The notes beneath the pieces are model-generated. The model had not been told where the DNA came from. It saw only the letters and a program-made list of their open reading frames with translations, and searched no databases. The translations under genes were made by a program, and so were the position numbers. Below are positions 33,346 through 44,508 of a stretch of DNA of 64,000 bases, one piece after another. Source of the DNA: Chalciporus piperatus (Eukaryota > Basidiomycota > Agaricomycetes > Boletales > Boletaceae); assembly GCA_038093975.1 (NCBI GenBank), contig JBBPTG010000004.1, forward strand, positions 1-64,000. Reading direction: 5' to 3'. Positions within the stretch are counted from its first letter, which is position 1; every line of letters starts with the position of its first letter.

Positions 33346-34609
33346 CTAGTACAGGTGTAAGAAGAGCAGCGATAAACTAGCCCCAATAAGGAATACAAGA
33401 ATGAATATTCGACTGTCCTTTGCTCTACGTCTCGCCTCCCTGAGTTGAACATTGCCCTTCTCAACGGTGGATGTAGTTGAGATTGCATCTTCATAAAGCT
33501 GCTCTGTCAGCTCTGTCTGGCGTGTGAGATGGGTGATAAGCTCCATTTGTAATGAACTGATGTCCATCAAGCGCGCCTCCGCTTGCTGCACCGACTCCAG
33601 CGTATCTTGAACCGACCGCAGAATATGTGCATTCTCGGTCTCAAACTGGAGGATTTGAGATTCGGTGAGTTCAATCTCTTCCTCCTCCTCGTCATCTGAA
33701 TTCTCCACGGAGATAGTGGGCCCGGCATGTTTCGTGGTGTCGGAACGGGAACCAATAGTGGCAACGATGCCGGAGACAATGGCGGAAGAAGCACCACCAA
33801 TCCAGCTGTCACTGGTAGATTGGGGTTTGTCTCGTGTGACATCCTTTGAGGTTATGCTTATAGCCTCACGGGGAGCGCTAGAACCGAGGGTACGCGTCCG
33901 TTCTAGTTGTCGTTTTACACGTTCCTCTTGTAGTTCTTTCTGGTGTTGGCTTGCTTCGGTCAAACGTCGGCTAATGTACCACGTTATGCTGGCGTGATGG
34001 GCAGCAAGATACTCGGGGAGTGTGGCCGAGTCGCCGTGTATCAGTCTCGCAGGAAGGAATCGTATGAGTGGGTTCATGTTGCGTGCAGCTAACTCTGTGC
34101 GCCCTGTTCAAAATAGAGGAGATCAGAATTTATCCCGATGGAATTTACAGAAAACCGCACGCTTCTCGAGTGCCTCCATGCCCTTTACTCTGTCCGCGCA
34201 GCGAACCAGTATCACTCGGGCCTGAACGTCGATCTGGTCTCTCTCCTCGTTAGAAAGATACTTTATTTCTGACCACGACTGCTGTAGGTCGTTCAGGTCG
34301 AAATTCCGAGAGCCTTGACGCACGAGAGGGCTCGAGTGAGAATCAACATTGAGGTATGGTCTGCGAATGTTAGACAACATTCGCGTGAGGGCGTTTATAT
34401 GGTTCAGCTGTGGAAGTTCGTGTCAAGCACTACCTCGTCTACTTCAATAACAAGCGTACCACAATGTAGGCCTCCTCTAGATATCGTTTCGCAAATGTAT
34501 CTTGAGCCTCGGCCTCGGTGGCCAGCTTTCGTCGCTTGGAAGGAGGGACAGAACCCTGCTTCGAACTTAAGACTTCCCGGAAGTCTGCAGTACGGTCAAT
34601 GTATCCCAT
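33346..34609 (-). CDS. UFE1: ER SNARE, syntaxin 18/UFE1
   Basis: Exon 1 begins MGYIDRTADFREVLSSKQGS (34609). Later exons give SNIRRPYLNVDSHSSPLVR, DRVKGMEALEK and a long last exon beginning MNPLIRFLP. The C-terminal part shows a SNARE motif (ESQILQFETENAHILRSVQD, then QMELITHLTRQTELTEQLYE), a stretch with the family's TVEKGNVQLREA, and a single C-terminal membrane anchor (FILVFLIGASLSLLFLHLY). An acidic EDEEEEEI run precedes the SNARE helix. UFE1/STX18 mediates Golgi-to-ER vesicle fusion. About 380 aa. Converges with the TVP38-like gene, 132 bp apart. Confidence 0.9.
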
Positions 34610-35115
34610 GGTGTTAGTAAACGATAGTTTACACGTTCAAGGGCAGGAGAGAGTTGTTGGCTGTAAGCCAGTGAGTGTGCGTTCCAAGGTGATCCAGCGC
34701 ACGTGACACGTGTCGAGGTTTAAATTCATCCCGAGGCGGTTTGTCGTTTTCACAACCACCAGAAAGTCGAAAACCATGCCCTCTAACACTCTGCAGGGTA
34801 ATGCTTGTCTTCCGGTGGAAGAAGGATCGTAGTCCTTGTTTGAGGTGGATGGTGTTCCTTTCACCACCGTTTGCCATAGTTTGTGACCTACATATCATCA
34901 CTGTACTGTACTTCTATCCTCTCGAAACAACTCGGACATATCTCTTCTAAAAACACTGGACATCAAAGGATAATTCTGGAGAGAGGTGGGTCTCTTTCGT
35001 TGAAAGTAATGCCATGACGAAGCCGCATTCGCTGCCTGTACCTCTCGTTCGCACAACACCCTCTGCTGCCTAAAGTCCGTTAATATCAGATATCGCGGCG
35101 ATCAGAAAAGGATTT
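34610..35115. other. Intergenic region between UFE1 and the F-box gene
   Basis: About 500 bp with no supported gene. It includes CACGTG-containing sequence near 34703-34712, within the shared upstream part of UFE1. Confidence 0.5.
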
Positions 35116-36671
35116 TCAGATTGCAAGTTGGATGGACTTACGGCAAAAGTCGTCAGTGGGCCTGAGCATGAGTCTGCAAGTCGTGAATTCCGCGAGATCA
35201 AGAACGTCTCGTTCCTTCACGTGGAGACAATTGATAGCGGCCACCTCCTCCACCTCCTTCGTCCCGAGGGCGGTCCTCGATTTGCTTGTGCCCGGATCTA
35301 CGTTGGCGTGGACGCGACTCCTGACGAGTTCAACCAACGCCGCCCCAGTTAGATGCACGCACCAGCGTACATCCAAGCGCACTAGATTCGGGCACAAGCC
35401 TAAAGGACCATACAGATACTGCAGTTCATCGTCCGAGATATCACTGTCGTGCAAACGAAGTTCTTCAACACGGGGCAATAACCTGAAACTTTGCACCAAG
35501 TCCTCCCGGGGTAAATTTACATCGTGCAATTCTAACAGTTCTATGTGAGGCGAGAATTCCAAGAAACGACGGATAAATGGACCGGATGCAACGTCCTGGT
35601 GTCCAGGGAAGTAACGAAGGAGGAGCCTGCGAAGCACCGGAGCACGCATGTCGTCAAAGAGCCCGACCAGGTTAGGGAAGATGCCGAGTGTTAGCGACTC
35701 CAGTTGGGGGAGAACCACAGGCTGAGCTGCGTCGGGTTCGTAATGATATTCTGAACCGTCAGAAAGCTCCAAGGTCAGATGCTTCATGCCAACGAGATTG
35801 GCGAGCATGTGTGTCCATCTGGAGGCGGGAACAGGATTGGGGAGGAGTCTCGTGGGAGACAGAACGAGATGAAGAGTCGTCAGCTGGGATGGAATACTCC
35901 AGCGAGGTAAATTGGGTTGCTCTATGTTGAGTTGGTTTAGCGTAGGGGCATTGTGAAGAGCAGAAAAATCGACAAGGTCTCCTGTGGGGGTATCCCAGTG
36001 GGTCACACAATCGAGTCGGCGCAACTGCGGGAATGGATGATGCATGAGCGATAAAATGTGGTTTAGCTGGATGGAATCGTGTGTCCGTATGCTGATGGAC
36101 TTCCACTGGGCCGATCGCTCGAAGAGGACAGCAAGGACTTGGACCACCAACGGCGCATCGGCAGGAATATCGAGTGAGATATGGAGTGGAGATTGGCGTG
36201 CCCTCGACAGCCATAACTGCGTTTTCGCCACGGGATTACCGAGGCCGCAGTCAATGTAAATGCGGGACCAGGCGTGCGGATACTCTGCCGCTTTCCTCCA
36301 AGCGGAGCACACCTGCGATCCGACAAGAGGTGCACGAGTCCAGCCGCTCTCCGCGCATAATTCGAAGACATTTGCGAGGACTTCGGGTGGTATGCGTCGT
36401 GCGAGAGTAATTAATGATTTGTATTGGCGGATGTTTTCCTGGTGCTGCAGCTTGCGGAGACGAACCTGCTCCAACTGCGCCATGATTGAATTGATTTCTG
36501 AGTCTAAAACGGCGATGGCCTGCTCGTCACGAGCGATCGCTTGTCCAATTAACCCCACATCCTCGTCTGTGGGAGAGCGGTAGGACGATATAATGTCCGA
36601 CACTTTCGCCGGGAGCCTGCTGAGCTGTCAGTATATCGAAAGGAACTCTACGAACCCGAGACATACACCAT
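35116..36671 (-). CDS. F-box protein with leucine-rich C-terminal region
   Basis: The true start is reached through a 50-nt intron (36617-36666): ATG-GT then CTCCCGGCG, giving MVLPAKVSDIISSYRS; no ATG precedes the long exon itself. About 500 aa. Residues 15-60 form a coiled coil (EINSIMAQLEQVRLRKLQHQ). An F-box follows (LITLARRIPPEVLANVFELC, then VGSQVCSAWRKAAEYPHAWS). The rest has irregular leucine-rich repeats (LRRLDCVTHW, LTTLHLVLSP, LESLTLGIFP, VEELRLHDSDI, LVRLDVRWC). This is the layout of the very large Agaricomycete F-box family, in which the protein links unknown substrates to SCF ubiquitin ligases through Skp1. The substrate cannot be inferred. Confidence 0.88.
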
Positions 36672-37059
36672 AGTGAGGCGATGTGCGATGTGCGGCAGGC
36701 TGAGCGCCGGGTATTGAATCGCAGTTATCGACTAGAGCTTGAAGGTGTGATTATAGCGAGGGTGCGAGTGCACCAAAGCGGGACTTTGGGTTTGGCAGCA
36801 TACCGCTCTCAGCGTCGGCCCCCAACATTCAACCGTCCTGCACCGTCTTTGTCTACAAAACACTTCGTTAACCCCGTAAGTTCCTCGTCATCGTTTAATT
36901 TCTTATGATGATTCAGAGTGGAAGCTCTATTGACCCGCCCATTGCGGTCGCTGGGTCGAATTGGAGACTACGAATGTTCGAGATACTGCTGATATTCTCG
37001 CTCCTTCAACGCGTTCATGATGCTCAATGAGCGGTCTTTTCTTTCAAACGCAGTGTTCC

Positions 37060-38115
37060 ATGGACCCTCGCAGAGCCCGTGACCCCCGCCTAGCGCGCTC
37101 CGATCCACGTCTGCAGCGAGTTCCTTCTGAGGGATCACCTGCCCCACCACAACAGCCGCAGTCACACAACTCGACGCCCTGGCCCCCTACCGATTCTTAT
37201 GCTGTTCCGCCGCAAGCACCGTACCAACCACCCGCAAACGCGAATAACGTCGCTCCAGCACCAGACGCGCCTTCTACCTCTACATATAGACCGCGACCAC
37301 TCTTCTGTGTTGTTTGTGCCAGTAACCAGGTATTCGTCATCTACGCTACAGCGAAAATGTCGAGTCTCACTCTTCCAGAATCGCTCAATGGAGGGACATC
37401 ATGTCCTGCAGTATGTCCTGATTTACGCTGATAGCTCGATATTTACTAACCATGATCAAGGAAAGCAGGTTACAGAGTAATCTCATACGGCACAGGGTCT
37501 GCCGTTCGCCTTCCTGGTCCGTCAATAGACAAGCCGAACATATACTCCTTTGGAACGCCATATAATACAATATATGAAGAGCTCCAGTCCAAGGATCCGC
37601 GCCTGTGGGTTCCATTCACGTTCTACATATTCCATATCTGAGCTTGTTGCACAAGGTATACCGCAAATGGACTGTTGCAAATGTTGGACCGTAATCGTAG
37701 GATCAAATTAGCTCCAGAACGTTGGCAGGATAGTAGAACCGTTGCTGATGTGGTCATCACCTGCGAGGAGCGCTGCTTTGATGCAGTATGTGATGGTGAG
37801 TTTGTTGAGGTCATGGGGTTGTACCGAACTGATTGACGCGTGAAAGATCTCCTCGGTCGAGGCGGCGAATTCAGCAAGCCTGTGCATATCATTAATATAG
37901 AAATCAAAGACAACCACGAGGAAGCACTAATTGCTGGGAAAGCGATGTTAGACTTGGCCGCGGCGGTGAGTGGAGTGGAGTCCGATGGGGGATGTTCTGA
38001 TTGGCGCACTTAGATCGAGGTGTCAGCGGACATCGATGAGGACATTGACAAAATACTGCAAGTGCAGCAGGAGCGGCACCCGCATAGTATACTGCATTCA
38101 GTCGCGTTCTACTAG
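37060..38115 (+). CDS. SSU72: RNA polymerase II CTD phosphatase SSU72
   Basis: Starts [20 protein letters not shown] and continues with a proline-rich extension of about 70 residues not found in animal SSU72. The catalytic P-loop is split by an intron: FCVVCASNQ then [11 protein letters not shown] (C-x5-R-S). Next come [73 protein letters not shown] and the terminal [12 protein letters not shown]. All family landmarks are present. SSU72 dephosphorylates Ser5 of the polymerase II tail and works in 3'-end processing and termination. The DPR-rich N-terminus is unusual and could be a docking segment. Divergent from the F-box gene. Confidence 0.93.
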
Positions 38116-38394
38116 CCACGAGGAGACGTGAACCCGTGGCATCGGAGGTTTTTGCGAGTAGATCACGAGGATATTGCACAAGCTACTAGAAATGCCAGAT
38201 TGGCGCCCGACGTGGACCAGTACCTGTACTTGGATGGATGCAGTTTCTTTGCTAGATCAAGGCAAGGTTATCGTCTGTTATCGACCACTAAGACGGTTGA
38301 CCGCCGTGAGAAGCCAAGACGCAATAATTGATCATCATTTCTAACAATCCGTTGATGATGGCTATGGACAGCGAATAGGGCCACTTGACTTTGT

Positions 38395-38402
38395 TATAAA
38401 AG
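38395..38402 (+). promoter_or_regulatory. TATA box of the peroxiredoxin gene
   Basis: TATAAAAG lies 66 bp before the peroxiredoxin ATG, a normal distance for a TATA-driven, stress-inducible fungal promoter. Confidence 0.5.
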
Positions 38403-38467
38403 GGTCAGCGAAATCAGATCATTCCGTATCTGCTCTTGTCGTCAACTTGTCTGAATCGTTGATCAAT

Positions 38468-39444
38468 ATGCCTTCCCTCCGCCTAGGTAACATCGCTCCA
38501 GACTTTGAAGCTGAGACCACAGCTGGCCCGATCAAGTTCCATGAATGGATCGGTACTTCTTGGGTATGCATCACTTCAGAAGGTCGTCCCTCTCTAAAGA
38601 ACTTTCGTCCAGGCTGTCCTCTTCTCCCACCCCGGTGATTTCACCCCTGTCTGCACCACCGAGCTCGGTGAGGTGGCCCGCCGCGCAGACGACTTTGCGA
38701 AGCGCAACGTAAAAGTCATCGGTATCTCCGCCAACGGTCTTCAAGACCACCACAACTGGGTGAATGACATCAACGAGTTTGGCGCCAAGTACGGCCCCAC
38801 CAACGTCCAGTTCCCTATCGTGATTTCAGTCTCTTGCATCTCCTCTTCAACCTACTCACGATGTGCGCCAGATCGCCGATGCCGACAGAAATATTTCTAC
38901 GCTCTATGACATGCTCGACGAGCAAGATGCTACGAACCGTGACAACAAGGGTCTCCCCTTCACGGTGAGTGCACTGACCTTGCGGTGAAATGCGAGTCTC
39001 ACTGGCTTGTAGATCCGAACTGTCTTCGTCATCGACCCCAAGAAAACCATCCGTTTGATGATTGCCTACCCCGCTTCGACGGGCAGGAACTTTGATGAGA
39101 TCATTCGGTGAGACCTCCATTTCCCCTCGATCGAGACCGTATTAACACCACTTGTAGCGTAATTGACTGTGAGAGAATTAGAATCACAACCTTCATCCCT
39201 GCCTAAGCGATCTTCCAATTAGCTTTGCAGCTTGGCGATAAGTACAAGGTGACAACCCCTGTGAACTGGAACAAGGGCGAGGATGTGATCGTCCACCCTT
39301 CGGTGAACAACGAGGAGGCCAAGAAGCTGTTCCCTAACGTTACGTTCCACAAGGTATATATGCAACGCCGTGTCGAGAAGATGAAATGGCTGACTTGTCC
39401 CATTTCAGCAACCTTATTTGAGAACAACGCCCTTGTCAGAGTGA
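38468..39444 (+). CDS. 1-Cys peroxiredoxin (Prx6 type)
   Basis: Exons read [20 protein letters not shown], then [20 protein letters not shown] with the peroxidatic cysteine in PVCTTE. Then come [79 protein letters not shown] and [20 protein letters not shown]. The last exon gives [13 protein letters not shown]. About 225 aa, the length of Prx6-type enzymes, with no resolving cysteine motif. It reduces hydrogen peroxide and organic peroxides; fungal orthologues are cytosolic or mitochondrial. No clear presequence is seen, which favours the cytosol. Confidence 0.94.
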
Positions 39445-39745
39445 ACGCCAGGATACTACTACTGTGGGGAGACTCCGTAAAGCTGACATCGTGTATACAT
39501 ATCTGTACGGTTTCATGAACAAAAAGTTTTTGAAAGCCATTGGCCCATCTGTGACTGAGTGAACTGGCTGAGAGTGAGATATTTGCGTGAGTTTGATCTA
39601 GACGGGATTGCGTAACAAGGGACAAACAAGGACGCGTGTGGTACCGACGCGCGTACCGCACGATCAGAGGTAATCAGTCCCATACTCGCTCGTCTCATAC
39701 TGTGACCATTCATTCTACCTTCTCCTCCTTACAAACTCACTCACA

Positions 39746-40735
39746 ATGGCTAGCGCAGATGGCGGCGCATACAGGTATGGCATCCGCACCTAAACCTGTC
39801 TACCAATCTCATCGCTCTCACTAGTTACTCCCTGACCGTCTTCTCGCCGAGCGGAAAGCTTGTGCAGATTGAACACGCTTTGGCCGCCGTTTCACAAGGG
39901 ACCACAAGCCTAGGGATCAAAGGTATCATCATAGTCGTAATGTCCGCCTATCGATTGTTCATTCACATCAGCGTCAAATGGTATCGTCATCGCCACGGAG
40001 AAGAAGTCCTCGTCCATACTGATAGACGATTCAATGATCGAGAAGGTGGCGGTGGTCTGTCCCAACATTGGAATTGTGTATTCCGGAATGGGTCCGGATT
40101 TTCGTGTCCTCATCGCGCGTGCACGCAAAAGTGCACAGGCATACTGGAAAGTGTACGGGGAGTACCCACCCACGAAAGTTTTGACTCAAGAGATTGCGAC
40201 CGTCATGCAGGAGGCCACGCAGTCCGGGTAAGGTTGGCTCCTCGTGCATGGCTCGCTTGCTGAGCTTCCACATTTTTTTCATAGCGGTGTGCGTCCGTTC
40301 GGCGTGTCGTTATTGGTTGCAGGATGGGATGTTCATCGCGGACCTAGTCTGTATCAAGTAGACCCATCGGGATCATTTTGGGCCTGGAAGGCAAGCGCGA
40401 TTGGCAAGAATATGGTAAATGCGAAGACTTTCTTGGAGAAACGGTAAGTTTCGCGCATGTTGACTCGTCACAATGATACACATGCAACTAATGCTCCTTT
40501 AACGTAAAGATACAACGATGACATTAGCCTGGAGGATGCAATCCACACAGCCCTGCTCACCCTTAAGGAGGGGTTTGAAGGGCAAATGACAGAGAAGACC
40601 ATCGAGATCGGAGTGGTTACAGTGCCGACAACGGAAGAACTCGAGGCAGGAAAGGAAGGGGGGGAAACTGGCCGACCACGACTTACTTTCCGTAAGTTAA
40701 CTGAAGAAGAAGTGAAAGATTATTTGGCTCTGTGA
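39746..40735 (+). CDS. PRE8: 20S proteasome subunit alpha2
   Basis: Starts [20 protein letters not shown] and continues [20 protein letters not shown], the alpha-subunit N-terminal signature. Then come [98 protein letters not shown] and the tail [17 protein letters not shown]. About 255 aa in five exons. The order of motifs and spacing identify alpha2 (PSMA2/Pre8). It is a structural ring subunit with no catalytic threonine. Confidence 0.93.
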
Positions 40736-41374
40736 ACATGTACTGTATGTTACGTGCATTTTACTCTGGACTACCTTGATCCGCTGCGTTCTTCGCTGAG
40801 CACTTCTATCTCTCACGTGGACCGCTTGCAAAGAGAACCCGACCGCTTCACGCATTCCAATGCAAATACGAATCCAGATTTGACTTAAGCTACGTATACT
40901 AACGAGAATTCAGGAATGTTCCCCAGAGCCTTGCGCTCACGAGCGCTGATCATGAAAAAGGAAATTCAACCCATTTTCCTACCTATCACCCACCCCTGAT
41001 CCGCCAGTCATCCACAGTTTCATTCACGCCTTCTCGTTATCGTGAGGTTTCCGCTCGCTTTCTCGCGCCATTTCATTAATTCTGACCTGCTCCAATCAGC
41101 CAAGCTGTAGGGGCCAAAATTGACTTTTTGGCCTCTCTCTCAAGCCACATCGACGGAATGCACCAGATTAATCGGCGAATTTCTGATGCAGTAATCGAAG
41201 TGTGCTTCATACTCCGTGAAGAGAACTGCAGGACTCGTGAAACTTTACATGTGATCTCCCTAGCATCGATGCATACGGTAAGTACATTGACTTTGGGACG
41301 AGACTGAACCAATATTTAAAGCGGGACCGTCTAAATCGTGCTCCTCGCGCTGCTTTCCTCACTCTCTGCCTTTC
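40736..41374. other. Intergenic region
   Basis: About 640 bp between the proteasome gene and the first small zinc-cluster gene. No gene seen. Confidence 0.5.
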
Positions 41375-42463
41375 ATGGGCCCGGAACGAACTCGTATTCA
41401 AAAGCCGGCTCAACGGCGACCACGCGCCGACAGGGCGTGCAATGCCTGCAGAACGGCGAAGCAGCGCGTAAGTATGTGGCTCTCCATACATTGTTTGCCG
41501 AACTCAAGGAACGCAGTGCGAACCTATCGAGTACGGCAAAAATGATCGGTCATGCCGTCGCTGTGTTTCGCAAGGACTGGACTGTAGTTTACCCCGAGAA
41601 GCCCGCTCCCAGAGTCCAGCCTCGGCTTTCGGTGTCCAGGGCTCTGCGTCCAGCGGTACCTCCGGGAACCTGACCTCAGGCGCCGAGCCAGGCGTTCAGT
41701 ACATGCTCCGACAATCCGAGCCACCCAGATTCCCAGGTATTAATTTACCCCCAGAAACTCTCTCCCCGAGTCCAGCTTCGACTTTCGGTGTCCAAGGCGC
41801 TGCCTCCTGTGGTACCTCCGGGAACCTGACATCAGGCGCGCCAGGCATTCAGTACACGCCCCGACAATCCGAGCCACCTAGTTTCCCGGCGGCGAGTGGG
41901 GCCTTGCCCAGAGCTCGGTCGGAAGAGCCTCAAGGCCAAGATGCCGGTATCTGTGATCCAGCCCAGGGCTCGTACGTCGACCTTACATTCACCCCCAATT
42001 TGCTGCCTAAGTGTCGATTCCAAGGCTGGACGTACCTGACTATTACCCACTCGCGCCCAGTATGCATAGTCATGCCCCAAACCTGTGAGCCTCCTTTTTT
42101 CCTATTCTTTCCTTCTCAACATTATTATGCAGCCCAAACGTTTCTCAAGAGGGTATGACGCCCGAATACTATTATTATCCTCAACACTACTATGGACAGG
42201 GGGCGTCAGTGGATTTAGCCATTTATTTATCCCATATTCAAATCGGTAATTTCAGGTCTTTAACAAATGCGTACGTACCCCAATATGCCACGCGAGGTGC
42301 ACCCACCAATGTGCAAGACTTGTGCGCACCTGATTCTGTCCGCCACGTTCCATTCAATCTCACCCTTACGTACAGATGTCTTGTGGGTGAACTCGAACCC
42401 TACGATGCTGGCTCTTCCACCGACAAGGACGACGCAGGTTCTTCCGACGCAGAAGAATCCTGA
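41375..42463 (+). CDS. Small Zn2Cys6 zinc-cluster protein, copy 1
   Basis: Starts MGPERTRIQKPAQRRPRADR and reads straight into a zinc cluster assembled over an intron (41468-41516): CNACRTAKQR then CEPIEYGKNDRSCRRCVSQG, LDC. The pattern is C-x2-C-x6-C-x11-C-x2-C-x6-C. A low-complexity region follows with an internal 120-bp duplication (41613-41733 and 41768-41887), seen in protein as FGVQG.ASSGTSGNLTSGA and QSEPP.FPG. A tyrosine-rich block (YYYYPQHYYGQG) and an acidic C-terminus (DAGSSTDKDDAGSSDAEES) appear in the last exon. The splice into that exon is uncertain and the frame may instead stop at 42158. No fungal transcription factor middle domain is present. Probably a DNA-binding regulator; targets unknown. 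Confidence 0.7.
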
Positions 42464-43532
42464 GTCTCTTGTCATCTTCCAGTCGTTTTTTTCCTTCTTT
42501 GTTCTTACGTATATGCGTGGACATTTTGCTACCTCCTTGTCATGACTGTCTTTGAACCTGACTACGATGTACTTTGGCGGCTGTTGTGTAAAATCATCCG
42601 GCCCCACAGTTTTCTTTTCGCCTGTTGTCAACCATGTCTTGGAAGAGCCCAATGGCCCAGCTAGGCACATGAACGCACGCTGCTGTCGCATGCAGTTTGT
42701 CAAATCACCTGCACCGCCTTGCCTCTGACTCTGAGCCACTGTCACCAGTCACGAGTGACAAACGCGGGACCTGCCAGACTCCGAGGCAAGTACATACGAT
42801 AAACTTGGTTTCATAAACGTTGATTGTATCCCAACAAGTAGACAGGGGGGGGGGTTCCCCTCCATCAACGACTTGCTCTCCTCACCTTGTTCGCGAGGCC
42901 CGGTGTCGTTCTTGTGGCCGATGGCCTCAAAACGAATGTCTTCCTTTAGCCAAGTTCCTTCTGTGTTCCTTATACGGGACGCTGCGGCAGCTACTACCTG
43001 CAGCCTCCGTCGACCTCGCGATCGATCCATCAATGTCAAAAGTCAAGAAACGCGAGTTACCACCATTTTCAGCTGCGAGCCTCACAGGATATGGACAGGA
43101 CACGGGACTATCCGAGTCTACACATCAATTTTTTGCACCATGGAACTCCGCTATAGTCAATGCCTGCTGGCAGATCCTGTCGAATCTTCAGCGTTAGTGG
43201 TTATCCACAGGCACACAATGCGCACGGCGCACGACATGTCCACGGCGGCACGCATTGACCGACTCCCACTAACCCATCGCACAGCACTCTGCCCATTTCA
43301 TGGGCTCGATCATGTCAGGCGCAAAGAGAAGGTCAATTTGACGAATACCCTTGCCAACCGCCGTGGTATGTTTGATGTGCGGTGAAGATTCGAAAGGCTC
43401 GTGTCATAGATCCTTTGATCCTTGGTTTACGATTTTGTTATTCACGCCGGACAATGACCATGTGTCTCTCCATTCATGCAGTATTTAAGCTTGGCGCTTT
43501 ACTCAGTTTCAGCACCGCGAATCCCAGATTCC
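42464..43532. other. Region between the two zinc-cluster genes
   Basis: About 1.07 kb with no supported gene. A TATTTAAG-like box at about 43483 lies 50 bp before the second zinc-cluster start and may be its promoter. Confidence 0.4.
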
Positions 43533-44156
43533 ATGGACAACGTAGTTTCAACCAAAGCGAAAGTGGCTTGCGACTCTTGCCGTACAAGTCGTAAAAAGGT
43601 TCATCCTCTTCTTCAACATCATCTCGTTCAACATACTTACCGCATTCGCAGTGCGCGTATACCGACGAATCCACAAGCTGTGGTCTCTGCGAGAAACGGC
43701 ACAAGGCCTGCAGTTTGTTCACCACTCCGACTGCCCAAGAGCCTGCGGCGGACACTTGCGTCCCACCCACGGTTAATATCCAGATTGTCTCATCTGTGGG
43801 ATCGACTTCTGCCCCAGACTTGACGGGGTTAACCCCCAACGATTCTGCCCCTGGTTCCGCGATTCCCTCCTGTCAAGAGGGGAACTTCCCTTATCCACAA
43901 GGCGAAGTCGTTACGGGGCAGTACGCACCGAATCACAACTTGGAATCGCCGTACGTATCTGTCCGGCTGGAATGTTTCCGCTGCTTCACTATCTAACCCA
44001 TTTTCAACACCCAACAGTGAGCAATCTGCAGTGTATCACATTTACTGTGCCGACGGTTCGGTGGTGGTGGTTCCATTTGAGATTTCATCTCTCAGCGTGT
44101 CGGGGGAGAGGGCGATGATCCAAACTGGCTTGGTCGACCTGTCCGGTCGGGACTAA
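43533..44156 (+). CDS. Small Zn2Cys6 zinc-cluster protein, copy 2
   Basis: Starts MDNVVSTKAKVACDSCRTSR; after the 53-nt intron 43599-43651 it continues CAYTDESTSCGLCEKRHKAC. The cluster is C-x2-C-x6-C-x9-C-x2-C-x6-C. The intron falls directly before the third cysteine codon in phase 0, exactly as in the neighbouring copy. The rest is short and low in complexity (PNDSAPGSAIPSCQEGNFPY), with a C-terminal exon containing YHIYCADGSVVVVPFEISSL and ending DLSGRD. About 170 aa, so only the DNA-binding part of a normal fungal regulator. It may act as a competitor or partner for larger factors; this is inference. Confidence 0.75.
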
Positions 44157-44508
44157 CACACCAGTGTCCGTGTAAACTTTTTGTACACCGCGTGTTACGC
44201 ATGATCATCCCCACACTCTTTGAGTTATCGGTCATCTACTTGTACTTTGCCGCTTCGAGTCTGCTTCTCTATCTGCCTCATTTTTTACCATTCCGGGAAC
44301 CGCAACACACGAACGATGCGAACGCGAGGGAACTTATGGGCGTCCGTTGGTAGCATGCTGTGCCGAGCGCTTGCCCAACACAGCTTGGCGTCACAAGAAA
44401 GGATACATTCCGTCACTGGAATTTGTCAACGTACACGCCCAACTTACACGATACAGCAAAAGACTACTGGTACACGATATTCTTTAGCACAGCAATTGCA
44501 TTCGGACG
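44157..44508. other. Convergent intergenic region
   Basis: About 350 bp between the second zinc-cluster gene and the aldehyde dehydrogenase stop; no gene seen. Confidence 0.45.

Noticed and set aside
42260..42745. A 161-codon minus-strand frame
   Set aside because: It is antisense to the last exon of the first zinc-cluster gene and shows no family features.
43033..43197. A 54-codon plus-strand frame starting MSKVKKRELP
   Set aside because: Too short, unsupported by flanking exons or homology.
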